DNA of 54,972 nucleotides from Folioceros fuciformis (lineage: Eukaryota; Anthocerotophyta; Anthocerotopsida; Anthocerotales), in the NCBI GenBank assembly GCA_049999805.1, contig JBNGIO010006183.1, forward strand, positions 72,550-127,521. Direction: 5' to 3'. Positions 34,669-47,478 of the stretch are shown here, in pieces. The notes below the pieces were generated by a model. It was given only the letters and a program-made list of their open reading frames with translations, made no database searches and was not told where the DNA came from. Position 1 is the first letter of the stretch, and every line of letters starts with the position of its first letter. A program made the position numbers and the translations under genes.

Positions 34669-37463
34669 ATGGGCGGAGACTGCCTGGACTCTATTGACGA
34701 CATCTTCAGCTGCATTTTGAGCGCAAATTGGGCGCTGCCGCCACCAATCGAGGAGACGCTTGATTTATTTGGCGCTCTGGACGACGGGCTGGAGTCGCTC
34801 CTGCCTGAGCTCCAGGGCGAGTGTGAGCCTGAGCCCGAGCCCAAGGCTCAGGTTGAGCCTCTACCTGAGCCTGCGCCTGACTGTGTGGTTGATGGCTCGT
34901 GGACAGATGCTATCAATGCTATCGATTCAGTCGATGTGGTTGTGAGTCAGAATCTGGCCGCTGCTGCTGCTGGTGCTGCGGCGGCGGGTACCGGTGCGTA
35001 TGCCGAGGCGCTGCCCCATTCCCCTTTCGGTGAGAATCCCGCCGGCTATGGGGCGAACTGGGACACGATGCGAGGTCACTACGGAGGGAACGCCTTCCAG
35101 TCGGAGCTCGGAGTGGGAGACTGGACAGTGCCAGAAGTGACCTACCACGTTATTGAAGGTAGAGCGGGGCGCTTTGAATTGTCGTGGAGAATGTGGACCA
35201 TGTCGAACTTATCCATGCCTTTCTATACGGAGCCCACTGACTCTGTCACAATGACTCCTGCGCAACGTTCATCGGCGGAGGACGCATCTTAAATGCTTGC
35301 TCTTATTCACTTTGTTCATCGCGCAGGGTATGACGAGGATGGTCGGGACGTGGAGGATGGCCACCGTGCTGGAGCAGGATTCGGACCAGCCGACACAACA
35401 CCAGTACTTCGCGCTCCGGTTCCGCTTCCACCCCTGGACGGACCGGCCTACATGCTTCCAGTGCCGCTGTGCTCGCTCAACGGAGTCATCCATGAGCAGC
35501 AACACTCGGTTACCAACATCTCCGGGAGTCTGTCGGCCCGCTACCGTCATGTAGCGGATGAGGAATTCGAGCAGGCCCTTACCACGGGGCTCTTTGCACC
35601 ACCCCGGCGCTGGACTGATGAGGAGCGCGTGATCCACCCCCCAGAGCTGGTCGACACCCGGCGCTGCTTGGACCTGCAGCCTGCTGAGCGGGAGACGCTG
35701 AGGTGGACCGGAGGGGACGGCATTAACGGATTCGCACCAGCGGCGCAGGGTCAGGGGAGGGAGGAATCGATTGTGGACTCCAATTTCACCCATCCCGAGC
35801 CCCGTACCGCGTCCAGGGCTCCACCTGTGAGGCCGCGCCGGCAAAGGCCCAGCCGCGCCGGTAAGTCACGAGCAGCCAAGGCAAAGGCTGCGCAAGCGCA
35901 AGAGGCGGCCAATCAGGCGATTAAAGACAACGATCCTGTTAAGCAGGTGAATGTGAACTTGAAGTTGCGGGATAAGGAGGCAGTGGAGTACACGAATGGA
36001 GATCAGACCACGTTAACCTCGCGTTTAAATTTGCAGACGGCTCACGAGAAGAACGTCGAGGCCAAGAGTAACGAGCCTGTGTCCGTGCCGGTACGAGTGG
36101 TGAAGACTCCGTTTGGGCCTGCCAGGATTCTCCCAAGGCCTTACCCAAGCTCGAGGACGGCATTTGTACAGGCTCCAGCAGAGTCCCTGGAGGATCAACT
36201 GCGGCGAATGACAGCTCCATCTCGGCAACTGGGTGGCTCCTCCAATAGCAAGACAAAGGAGCTCCAGCTTTGGAACCGCAGCATGGATGTCCAAAACCTC
36301 AGGGCTGTGGAGGATGCGATTTCTGTGAAGAGAGCCAGGGCCAGCACGGTGACCAGCATTGACTCGCAGGCCGAGAGTCACTTGTCGGCACCCGTTCGGG
36401 TGCAAGTCCACGCTGTGTCACAGGCTCAGCGACCACGCCCTGCCAATGCGAATGCCCAGCCGGATCCATACCAAACAGAGCCTCACGCTGGTACCTCACA
36501 ATGTCTGCCAGTCACATTCTTTGGGTGGAGTCCGGTGAACGGATCTACAGGGGCAGTGTACAACTTGCAGCCCGCGGCAACTGCTGAAGGAGGAGCCCCT
36601 GCGTTGCTCTCAGCGTATGGATCCGGAGCTGTGCCGGACCTTCCTCCTGCTATGGGCTTCTTTGGTAATCATGAATTTGCCGTGGTTGATTCCTCCCGTC
36701 CAGATTATGTCATTGCTTGCGACTCCGGCGCAGGATGGACTTACAACGCTATTATGCAGTCTGAGAGGGCTTATAGCTCTGCTGAGCCAATAAGCATCCA
36801 TGCCCATGAAGAGCGTGTAGCAGGCTACAGTACTTCGGGGCCCCTGTTCCCCTATGCCTTGATTGACCTGCAGCCAGCAGCGGCTTTGAATTATCCTTTA
36901 CCGGTGCAGCCCAGTCCACCAGCTTATGGCCAGGCCGAGAACCCGAACGTGCTTCGACAGCAGCCGTCGAGCCCACGCCGATTCACTACTGGGGGGACTC
37001 TGACGGCTGAAGGTGAAATCTCCCTCCAGAGATGTATGAGCTCGACAAAGCAGTTTGATCGAAACCAAATTTTCAGTATTTTGTTTGGCATGCTGACTGA
37101 TTCCTGTGTGGCTGTCGTAGAAACTGATCAGGACTCTACGGGACGGGGAGTACATCAGACCCAGGAGACTGTGTCGGAAGACGATAATAATTCTGCTGAG
37201 CCCGCAAACCCAGAACTGGCTGGACACAGCCCTGGCGATGATGGTAAGGCATCACTACCAAAGCATTTGGGCTTCATCTAACAATGGGCTAGCATGTGTG
37301 TGTACTTGTGCCTTGTGGTCTGTTGTCCAAACAAGCTTAAGCTTATTATTCAATTTGTGTGTGACTTTCAGGGACACGCGGTTCAGCTGATGGTGGGAGG
37401 ACACTTCGCTGCCCGACGATCTATTGGCCCCGATTTGGAAACACGGGGGGATCTCCAAAGTGA
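34669..37463 (+). CDS. Unknown family, paralog 3 (longest)
   Basis: Preferred model: 34669-35158, 35327-35946, 36037-37012, 37121-37243, 37372-37463, giving 766 residues. Start MGGDCLDSIDDIF matches paralog 1. Exon 1 has an acidic Glu-Pro run (EPEPEPKAQVEPLPEPAP, about 47-64). The conserved core at about 242-286 is EEFEQALTTGLFAPPRRW, TDEER, LVDTRRCLDLQPAE. It is followed by LEDQLRRMTAPSRQLGGSS and a long Pro, Ser, Ala-rich region that repeats LQPAA. Exon 4 ends AEPANPELAGHSPGDD, as in paralog 1. No enzyme motif, signal peptide or membrane segment is seen. The two introns at 35947-36036 (90 nt) and 37013-37120 (108 nt) are inferred from paralog 1. Both are multiples of three without stops, so retained forms would also translate. 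The first intron (35159-35326) has no counterpart in paralog 1. Confidence 0.72.
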
Positions 37464-38147
37464 GCTCCAGCCTGGCTATAGTTAACATCTCAGATCCAGT
37501 CATAGGAGCCATGTCGACATAGCATGCCTTGGCCAATCATCACAAAGCTCGATATTTTGGAGCTCCATGATAGATGAGCCTCGAGCTTGGAGGCCAAACC
37601 TCCACTGCATCTTACGCATTAGATACAACCCTCCGAGGGGGCCTGTCCCTTAAGCAACTTGTACTCGCCCTCGTAACATAATGTTCTATTACATTTTTTC
37701 TCATTATTCTGTGGACGCCGTGGACTTATGGGCAAATTCCCAAGGTTGGGTTACAGATATGAAAACCCAAAGCAAAGGGTACAAATTCTTAAGGTGGGCA
37801 TTAATTTGGAATAACCTTCATCAACCTCTTCTTCTTAGAGTAATCGCTCACCAAAACCAAGAGACTGAATTCACGGAATTAAATATGTGTGAGGTTTTTT
37901 TCAAACAAGTAAAACTTTATGGAATTAAAATATTATTATAATTTTTTTTATTTCATATATATATAAAAATTTCCTAGTATATATATAAATAGATTTTAAT
38001 TAATTATATTTCTCATTTAAGGATGGAGGAATCACCATGTGACAAGAAAATAAGCCATCATAAAAGAAGTTGAAAAAAGAGGGCACAACTTAACCATAAA
38101 AATTCATTATGTTTTTATATTCTGACTTAAATAATGCCAATTTGCAA

Positions 38148-38247
38148 NNNNNNNNNNNNNNNNNNNNNNNNNNNNNNNNNNNNNNNNNNNNNNNNNNNNN
38201 NNNNNNNNNNNNNNNNNNNNNNNNNNNNNNNNNNNNNNNNNNNNNNN
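38148..38247. other. Assembly gap (100 N)
   Basis: 100 N within AT-rich island 4. Confidence 0.99.
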
Positions 38248-39419
38248 GCTTGAAGCATTGTAAGGCATACATTATGTGGCGAGTGCAATATATGGTAAGC
38301 ATACATCAATCATGGCACATTGCATAAATTTGATGCACTATGATTGTCACAAAAGGCAAAGATGTTCGAGTTGTCTTTCTATAAGGAAATGTGATGTAAA
38401 GATTATGTTAAGGACTTACCACTTTGGATGGGTAGAAAATAAGATATAAAGTATTCAGAACCTATGGCTTTGGATGGGTAGAGAATATGGCGTGAAGGGT
38501 ATGTTTAGGACCTATGACTTTGAATGGGTACCAACTATGAATCACTAGGCTCTTTTCCAAGGTATGAAAGTTAACAACTAGCAGTGTGAAGATGGAGAAT
38601 TAGTGTTTATGGTCTTGAAAGGATTAGTATGAGTACATGTTGGCCTTGCAGTTATTGCCCATATGACTGTTATTTGTGAGATGAACAAATGTTTATTTGA
38701 TAATCATACCAGTGCTTGTGTTATAACTATATGGCTATAAATGTATATTAACAACATGAAGAGGACACAAAGATGGATAGATTCACATGTACATATTCAT
38801 ACTAGAATTCATTCAATTATGCACCCATATGATTGTCAAATCATAATAAATTGTCCTTAGTGCATGTTGCTTAAGTACTATGACAATTTATTATACTTTG
38901 AACCATCTTTTGTGGTTTCCCATTGGGAGATTGCAGCCATGGCCAGCCATTATGCAATTTGAGATGTCATGTTCTCAATGGCTAGGGGGTGTGAGTTTCT
39001 TCATGTAGGGAGCATCTTTTACTTTGCGCAAAAAGGTTTCGATTATAGGTGACCATTTTTTCTCTAGGCGGAATAGGTTTGTATCATTGATGTGGTTGTT
39101 ATCGATCCCACTAGGGATTCGACCCCTTGGATGGGCGGTAGAGGGTTGTGCAAACGCAAAAGTCCAAAAGTATTCTCCCTTGCAAGACCTACATATTTTG
39201 ATCTGGGGCTATGGGCAAGGACTTTTCAAGGTTTATCAAAGAGTGCGCCAAGGTTTATCAGAGTCTTAGGAATGGTGTTCTCCCTCTTTCCTCTGTGGTG
39301 GCCTTCTTTCAACAACGCATATTATTGCTTTGCAAACAGCATTGGCCGATGCAAATTTTAGGATAGCAACAAGCGCAGGTAATGCGACTTTTTCACCCGT
39401 GGTAGGTATACCTTTTGTT

Positions 39420-39900
39420 ATTCTACATCATGACATTTTGGGAGCAGTAGATAGTTTATATAATGATATTCAAAGAGGCTAGTTTTTATAATGACATTCG
39501 TCGAAGAGGTTAGTACCCCTTTTGGCCCTGTTACATCATGACATTTTGGGACATTCTACGAGCAGTAGATAGTTTTTATAATGATATTCAAAGAGGTTTT
39601 TATAATGATATTCAAAGAGGCTAGTACCCCATCATGACATTTTGGGAGCAATAGATAGTTTTTATAATGATATTCAAAGAGGTTTTTATAATGATATTCA
39701 AAGAGGCTAATACCCCTTTTGGCTCTTCTACATCATGACATTTTGGGAGTAGTAGATAGTTTTTATAATGATATTCAAAAGAGGTTTTTATAATGATATT
39801 CAAAGAGGCTAGTACCCCTTTTTGGCTCTTCTACATCATGACATTTTGGGAGCAGTAGATAGTTTTTATAATGATATTCAAAGGGGCTAGTACCTTTTGG
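39420..39900 (+). repeat. AT-rich tandem repeat, about 100 bp unit
   Basis: The unit is CATCATGACATTTTGGGAGC, then AGTAGATAGTTTTTATAATG, then ATATTCAAAGAGGCTAGTAC. Cores begin near 39427, 39535, 39632, 39735 and 39836. Within most units TTTTTATAATGATATTCAAA is itself duplicated, a repeat inside a repeat. Confidence 0.88.
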
Positions 39901-40701
39901 CCTGCTCGAGTTGTTCCAAATTTGGAGTAGATGAGACTTTCCATCTCTTTTTCAAGAATAGACAATATAATTTTGTGGTTTCCATGTGTTGGATGCTTCA
40001 TAATATACTTGATATTACTTTGAAAGATGATTAATAGAAGTATCAACAACCTTTAGAAAAATCTTCAAGAAAAGTTTAACTCATGCTAAATGCCATCTAG
40101 GACCACAAGAAATGTGCAATGTGAAATTAGTAGGGTTTGGAAACATGGAAGTCATATATATTTAGATATTTAAAAAACGGATACCAATCTTAATAACAAT
40201 AAAATCACTTTTCTGGAGTGATGGGACTTCCCTAAAGATGACATGCCAAGCAGCATCCTTCCATAAAATACGAAGGTTGATTATTAAAATTAACTTGTAT
40301 TTATCTTCAAATTAAAATTAGCTTATATTCATCTTGTAGTGTTTTTACAATTTCTTCAATTTCTGAGAAAGTGGATTCCCATGGGCCTAGCCTTCTTCTT
40401 ACTACCAGAATTCGCATCAGAGTCAATTTCATAAGAGGGTCAGAAGAAATCATTCCGTACATGACTGAAGGCAAGAGCCTGGCTCCAATGTAATTAGGGG
40501 GCAAAATTGACTGGATTGTTCGTACATCAGGGTGATAAGTTACATCACCCTTTAAGAGTCATCAATCGCATGTGAAGACTCAATGAAACCTTTTCGACTT
40601 GGCAACGTCGATCCTTGCTTCTGACTAATTTATGAACATACTAGACTGTCCTGAGAAAGAGGTGCGTGGTTGGATAGTATACAATGGAGGCACAAAACCC
40701 C

Positions 40702-43700
40702 TCAAGAAGTTTCATAGCTTGACAAAACTGCGTCTGTGTGCACTGTAAACAGCTGGGTGTCTGCAAACAGCTGCCAATTAAGCAAGCAGTTCAGAGTGTT
40801 AGGATCCTATTCACAATGGGACTATTGGGCCTGTTGAGACCACCTACGTGTCAATGCACCCATGGAACATAAAGGATGGGATACAGTACCTTGATGAAGG
40901 GCCGGTCCCTGCTGGCGAATGAATCGATAAAACTCTCCTTCAGAAGTAGGGACACCTGATAAGAGAACACGAGGAAAATTGGCAATGCAATCGGCAATAT
41001 GATCACGAACTAATCAGATCTGCACAGTGCATAAGCGGAGAGTTACATACCCTGTCATTGTTTGATTGTACATTGGTGATGGTATGAGAACGCAGATTCA
41101 TGCAAAGAGAGTCCAAGTAGCTTTTCAGAACTGCGAGAAATCCATCTGCTGCTTTGACCTGCATGCAATTATTTTGACGCATATGACTTACAAAAGCTCT
41201 TATCATCACGAAGGAATAAAGAGCCTAGGACAGCAATACATACCTGAGCGTCATTATTCTCGTTCACTGGATGTCGCTGTGCGGAGCTACATTCAGCAGC
41301 TAGTTTGGCATGATAAGGCTCCAGAGCACTTGCAAGCTCTCTATGGCGTGGAAGTGCTGGCATGGATGACATTTTTACCTGCATCACTCAACATCAGATA
41401 GGTTCTTAGTTTGTAGAGTTTAGGGTTTATTGTTGGTCAAACTTTGTGACTAGCGGCATTCTAATTTGTAGTTAGACGAATTATTGTTGGTTACACTTTT
41501 TGACTAGAACCATTCTAGTTTGTAGATAAAAGAATTATTGTTGGTCATTCTTTGTGATTAATTCAAGCTGGTCATACGGGAGGACATCAACGTGCCCAGC
41601 AAAAGAAAACCACCTTATCTTTGTCCACATTTACACGAATCAGGCTAGAAGATTTGGCTTGTACTTCAGGATATTTGTATTGGACACCAACCTGTCAGAA
41701 AGCCCAGCCAAACTCAGCACTGGGAACATACTCGTCCTCTATTTTCAGCAATAAGTGGGAGAAAAAGCGTTACCACGAAAGGCACAGGAGCATCAAGAAA
41801 GTCCAGCATCTTGCTTGGAAGTACCTGCGAAACAAGATACACAGATTGATTCAATATTTTCATTTTCGTTGGTAATTCATCCAACATGCGCTCAGACTTA
41901 AACCGTACCGGCAGCAAGAGGCTCTGCCATTCATACGGCCGAAGCATTGGGATCAATGACAGAACAACTCCTGATAGCACCCCCTGCACGTGCAGAACAT
42001 CAGAAGTATTGATCAGAGGCTCAATAAGCGACAGGTACAAACTGGCTGCTGAATAACTGGAGGAGTTGGGGTTTTACCAGATTCGAACACACTACAACCA
42101 TTTGCTTCTCCAGCAAAGCGCTGGCAAACATAGCAAGAATCTAAAACAACAACCAAATTGGATGAGTTACAGTGAATTTAACGGGGGACTGCAGCACTGA
42201 CAAGGTCAAACTCGAAGATAGTTTACATTCTCAAGGGAAAGGACTCTACAAATAGTTGCTGTAGTCCACACAGCAACAGACATCGCTTCTTCAGCTGCCA
42301 TTGCTGCTGCGTGTGCCTGATTCAATTGTGAAGTCATTAGAAACAAGTTGGCCATGCAATGCATTTGTTTCAATATCACAAAACCCATGCTAATTTAAAA
42401 GCTGCGGCACATGTCTCTAGGAATCTGATACGCACATCAAACAGGCAGTTCAAGATAAGGACCAGCAATTATGCTAAACAGCGAATACCTCAGCAGCTTC
42501 GAGATTGGTCCTAAAAGTTTTTCGACCCAAACCCCATCCAGAAACAGCTGTCAATCGTGTAAAGTTAATGGGTTGCACATGGCTCAATGGTTGAAAATCC
42601 ATGGAACTTCCACGCTCAGGAATTGGTGTGCGATGATAGGCACAAATAATCCGTAAAGAGTCATTATTGTTGGCCTGACAAAACCCCAGGCATTTGTTGT
42701 AAGCCAGATATTTACAAACAAGACGACAAGCACTGGCTATCAGAACGAATCAACACCTCCCACCAGTTAACGTACCTCAGCCCAGGCAAGAACAGCATCA
42801 GCACCAGTGTCTTCTTGACCAGCAGCTACCTCGTCATCTTCTTCATCTTCAGAATCCAAGCTCCGCAGCGAGCTCTCTAACATACTGCAACCAAGAGAAG
42901 CAATGTGAATCTCTATGACATGCAAATCTGGGGCAAACAGCTCTCTCTGAGAAAATGTGGACAACGAGAATTGATTCCCAACTATCAGGTGGTAGCCTGA
43001 ACTCATTACCTGTAGTTTGATTCCGAACTGTCTGCACGTTCGTGATGTGGCTGGGGTCGAAGTAATGGTGCAATACTCTCCACTGCAGAGCCTGAGGCAG
43101 TGGAGTCTACTTCCCCAGCAGCTTGTAACGTGGAGGCCTTGTCAAAGCTTTGGCTTCTGCCATCCTCATCTTCTGGATGGATTTTCATATCCTCTCTAGC
43201 ACCATGACTGATGTTCTCTTGAAGAGCTGACGTGACTTCAATTCCTTCGGAAAGCTCATGCTCCTCAGAGGACCTCAACAGAGAGCCTGACCGCGCGGAC
43301 ACAAAATCTGCCGACACATCTGGAGAGGCAGGTGCTGATCCTTTATTTGAAGAAAAGGATTTCACCTTTTCCTCAGATATCAGACCGGCAGCTGCTGCTG
43401 TAGCCCCTAGAACAGAGTCAACAGGGATTGCATCTTCCATCCAGCCGTTAGGATCACGTCTTGATGGAGAGGCATTGCCATTACCCTTGCTGCCCGTTTT
43501 AACCATTGGAGGCACATCATCTAGAAAACTCATCTCACTTACGCACTTTGTTATCCTGTCCAGCCGCTCCTGTGCAATGATGCTGCAATTGATATGTGAA
43601 CATGAGAGGACAGGACAAAGCTTACAAAACGGAGGGCCTATAGCTGTAGACCTTAAGTGGAACAACAGAAGAGATGCTAGCTCACCTGTTTAGAACTTCA

Positions 43701-45465
43701 AAATGAAGGTTGAAGAAGGGCAATTTTGTAAGGATGCAATAACATCGAGGGGCTGAAACTAAGAATCGACCAGTTGGAGAACTTGGAGGTGACATTGCTG
43801 TGCTAAGGGATAGGATTCCCGGTAGTCTCTGTACAATTTCTTGAACCAATACGCAAACTCCGTACAAGGTCGCATTGTCCGCCACCTATAAATTACTCTA
43901 GAAAGTGAATTGGGAGACACAAATCACCAAAACAGGACCAGGCTGAGGCAAAGACACACCTTCAGACGGAAAACGAAAGAGAGATCATCCCTTTTCAAAT
44001 GAGCCTGCAAACAAGAACCCATCATTAGGTTAAAGCCCCCCTCATCACGATCCCAAAGCTGGTAGTGACTATGGCAGCATATAAATTCAAGTCCCTACAG
44101 GTAGACACTCGAGTACCTGGCCATACATAACTTCATTCAGCTCGCTCATTGAGGGAGTCCTCTCCATTAGCTTTGCCTGCCAGTGAGCACCATTGTCATC
44201 ATCAACTTCCTAACACTCACAACGTCAACTTAGAAAAGCAGACTGGCATGCCCCTTGTATCTAACTACATCTAAGTTTCATTTCTTGTCAACCAAAAGCA
44301 AACAAAAATCTCATCCGAAACTTGCGCAAAGTACCTCAACGCCTCCTGGAAAACAAAATGCAGGAAGATCTTTACTTTTCAATGGCAGCCTCTTGTTTGG
44401 TGGGAATTTGAACAAGACCTACACCGAAAACATGGACGCACATGCCAAAACCGTCACAGCAATCCTTCGAGGAAGAGAAAAATCAAGAGTATTGCATGCA
44501 ACACCAATCATGGTGAAGCGTACCCTTGAAAGCTACAAAGCACCCACAGCTCTTTCAGCTCATTTCATACCTCTACAGAAGAAACAGAATGACAAATCAA
44601 ACTACTTTGCAAGCCTGGACTGCATCTCATCAAGGTAACACAGCATGCCACACCTTTCTATTGTAAATATTCCAATCTTACGTTCTCCCTACACTATTGA
44701 GAGCTTAGACAAAAGAGCACCTGCGGCTCGAGCGTTGAAACAGGGGGAGCGCGCTTTTGCATGACAACTTCTCCCACAAGCCTCTCAACTTTGTCTTGAA
44801 GGTCCCTTTCCCAAGCTTTCTTCCTGGCAAATGCTGCCTCTGTTGCCTGGACATTGGTGTTTGGATGCAATCCCACCACCACGAAGTGCTCAAAAATGGC
44901 TGTGGGCTCCGTCCTAGGCCTCCGTTCCTGCCACATTGACGATCGGCCAGTACACAAAGATGAAAATGCACAGTACCTAGACCCCTTGAACGCAGCTACA
45001 CACATTCCATCAGACATGAGCAAACCATTCTTCCCGATCCTGGTCAGCCTGATGTGGCTCTGAGATGCTAGACCATGCATTTCAAGACCAACTACACAGT
45101 GCGTCGTAGTGAAAACAAGCATCGCAATTTTTACGAGTTTGCAATTAAAATCATACCAGAGCTAGGAGCTGAAGGTCACTCCATTGGCGCTTCTGCTTGG
45201 TGAGCACTTCCGGATTGAAGGCGTTCCTCCTGTAACCCTCTCCTGAATTGGCACTCCATTTCAGGACTTTCTGCAAATGCCTTCTCCACTTGTTCAGACT
45301 GCTGCCACTGGGGTTCTTCGAAGATATAACAATAGAAGGACGAGGGCGAACAGCGGCAGCAGCAGCTACAGCCGCCCTTGCTACCTCCTCCGTAGTTTGT
45401 TGAAAGAAGGAAGGCCGGCGATCAATTTGATCAGAGCTCGAACTGTCAGCCATAACATTGTTCAT
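40702..45465 (-). CDS. DENN (AEX-3) domain protein
   Basis: Eighteen exons (minus): 45465-45157, 44927-44721, 44418-44335, 44209-44117, 44004-43960, 43885-43686, 43582-43010, 42884-42776, 42674-42489, 42316-42227, 42140-42078, 41983-41909, 41824-41774, 41691-41614, 41378-41244, 41158-41051, 40955-40890, 40770-40702, giving 846 residues. It follows the layout I recall for Arabidopsis DENN protein At5g35560. The upstream DENN part has FEHFVVVGLHPNTN, LEPQVLFKFPP, FCFPGGVE, VADNATLYGVCVLV and FLVSAPRCYCILTKLPFF. A Ser/Glu-rich linker in exons 7-8 follows. The central and downstream DENN parts have YEWQSLLLPVLPSKMLDFLD, APVPFVVGVQY, LRSHTITNVQSNNDRVSLLL and RDRPFIKLFADTQLFTVHTD. DENN proteins are generally exchange factors for Rab GTPases. 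A second in-frame ATG at 45453 also fits, and an acceptor-like CTTTTAG just before 45471 suggests a leader intron. Confidence 0.94.
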
Positions 45466-47478
45466 GGACACCTAAAAGTAACAGTGATGTCTACCCAATT
45501 CTCGACAGACGCCCAGTACCCCTATATGAGCTAGGGCAGCCCATGCTCTGGTGAAAACCACGAGCACGGACAATGCATGAAGCGAGCCAACCTTAGCAGT
45601 AAAATCTGATCATCCCATTCCAAGCGAAATACATACTTGCTCCCTGTCACACCAGATGGCGAATGAGAAGCAACTCTAGGGACTGTCGGCCCCCCCTGTC
45701 AGAGGGCTGCCTGAAAACCATCAAACATCTGATCATTGAAACGTGCACAACATTTTGAAGATATCCAACTAAACAATATGCTCACCACTGGAAATTGGAC
45801 AGTCCGACGGGCACACGCTGTGGAGAGAGTGAAACCAACCCTAATGACCCCGTTCCTCCGACACCTTCAGCCACTCTCCTAAGCTGGCCTGATAGGGCCA
45901 AGCTCCTGATGAACCGACCCCGTCTGTACGTCAACCCCAACGTGTGCACACTCCACATACGACCGTCCCCACCACAACCAAAGGACGGAAGAAATTGGAT
46001 AGTAAAATGCGCAGCCGCCCACTGGCATAACCAGCACAGCTACACAGGGCTTCGAAGCGCACCCAAACACACGTGCTCCCTCGTTAACCTTCCTCGACCA
46101 ATTGATCGCAAACCAATTCCTAAACGAGCTGTGGGCCAAAGGCGATGCCTCTCCGTCGACGGTGCAGCTGATCCCCACAGAATTGAGCAGGCCTGATGAG
46201 CCGTGACCAGGGACACAGGCGCAGACCCGCAGTTTCTGCCAGCCGAAGGACAAAAACCCTGGATGAAACAATTTAGGCGGAGCAATCCAGAGACACGCTC
46301 CTAGACCGAGCAACCCACAAAGCTACATGGAAAATCCTGCACCAATCTAGCTTGCTCCACCGGAGCAGGGCTAGAGAGCTCCGCCCACACAGCACTGGTG
46401 CTCTCTGCGCTGCAGCCTCGCCACTCCTGGACGCCGTCAACCAGGGTCGCAGTCCGGTAGACTCCCACACTCGCCTCCGGCGGGTACTGGGTCTAGTTCT
46501 AGTGGTAGTGCGCGTTGCTCTCCGTTAGTGCGTCGCCAGCGTTGATGTTTGTGTGCATGTTTTTCTGTTGGCCGGCTCACTTGGCCTCCCCGTCCTCGTA
46601 ACTCAACAAGTAAGCGTCAGGATAGAAACCATGTAGACTACGCACAATTGGACCAAGGGGGCTGTTCATTTAGGTACTCGGGACCCTGAACGGCGTTCAG
46701 TCCTATTCCGACACCAGCGCTTGGGGTGTGTGTAATGACATACGGGAAGCTCCAAGGATCGAAGATTTCCTGTCATCGGCAGAGATTCAGAAGCCCCCGT
46801 TGCAGGAAGGCCTGCTAACTCGTCATGATGTGAGCTGCAAATATGGGATACTTTGGAGGCGAAGAAATGCGGCAGGAACGTAGTCTCAACGGGCTGCAAG
46901 GCACTGTAAGGACTCTCATGGATGGCTATATTATACCAGTTTGCCAAATTCGGCAGGCCACACTCTCGTAACGCAGTTCCCCGCCGCAGGTGCGTGTCAC
47001 AGAGGTCCAGGTGGCTGCCTCCGACACCTCGACTTGCACCAAACAGTCAGGCCTACACATGGAACCATGGCCTCCACACCGGGACCCCACCCTTGCTTCC
47101 GACCTAGGACTGGGTTACAGCGCCACGGAGCGCCTTCACGCAAACATTGGCGTGTAGCATGTACGTTCACATTCTCATGGAATGTTCCCCAGAACTGTTG
47201 CCCCAAATTTTGTCGCACTCTACTATACAAAAGTGTAAACAACAGGCGGGATCACAAATATAAGAATAAAACCAAGTTGCCAACAGGCACACTCCACGTC
47301 TCCTCGACCACAACTCTCCTGTCTCCGGGGAAAACCCATGATCCGGTAGGTGCATACGTAATTGCTTTGATGGCAACAGTTTATGCAACATGGAACATTG
47401 ATGTTGAAACGGATGAACCATGCACCTCTGCAGACCCCGCTTGGAGAGCTTCGGACCTTCAAGGAGCAAGCAGGGCCC
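45466..47478. other. Spacer upstream of the DENN gene
   Basis: This 2.0-kb stretch should hold the promoter and 5' leader of the DENN gene and the 3' untranslated region of the RabGGTase gene. Open frames near 45795-46313 and 46941-47489 show no domain. Confidence 0.5.

Larger units (their letters stand above)
37464..40701. other. AT-rich island 4; no gene recognised
   Basis: Begins with about 170 bases of likely 3' sequence of paralog 3, then becomes strongly AT-rich (about 37640-40640). It holds a 100-N gap and the repeat array described separately. Open frames are short and show no domain. Confidence 0.6.

Noticed and set aside
39024-39361. Overlapping open frames of 80-90 codons in AT-rich island 4
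   Set aside because: Two frames of similar length overlap in the same DNA, neither has a domain, and the surrounding sequence is repeat-rich.
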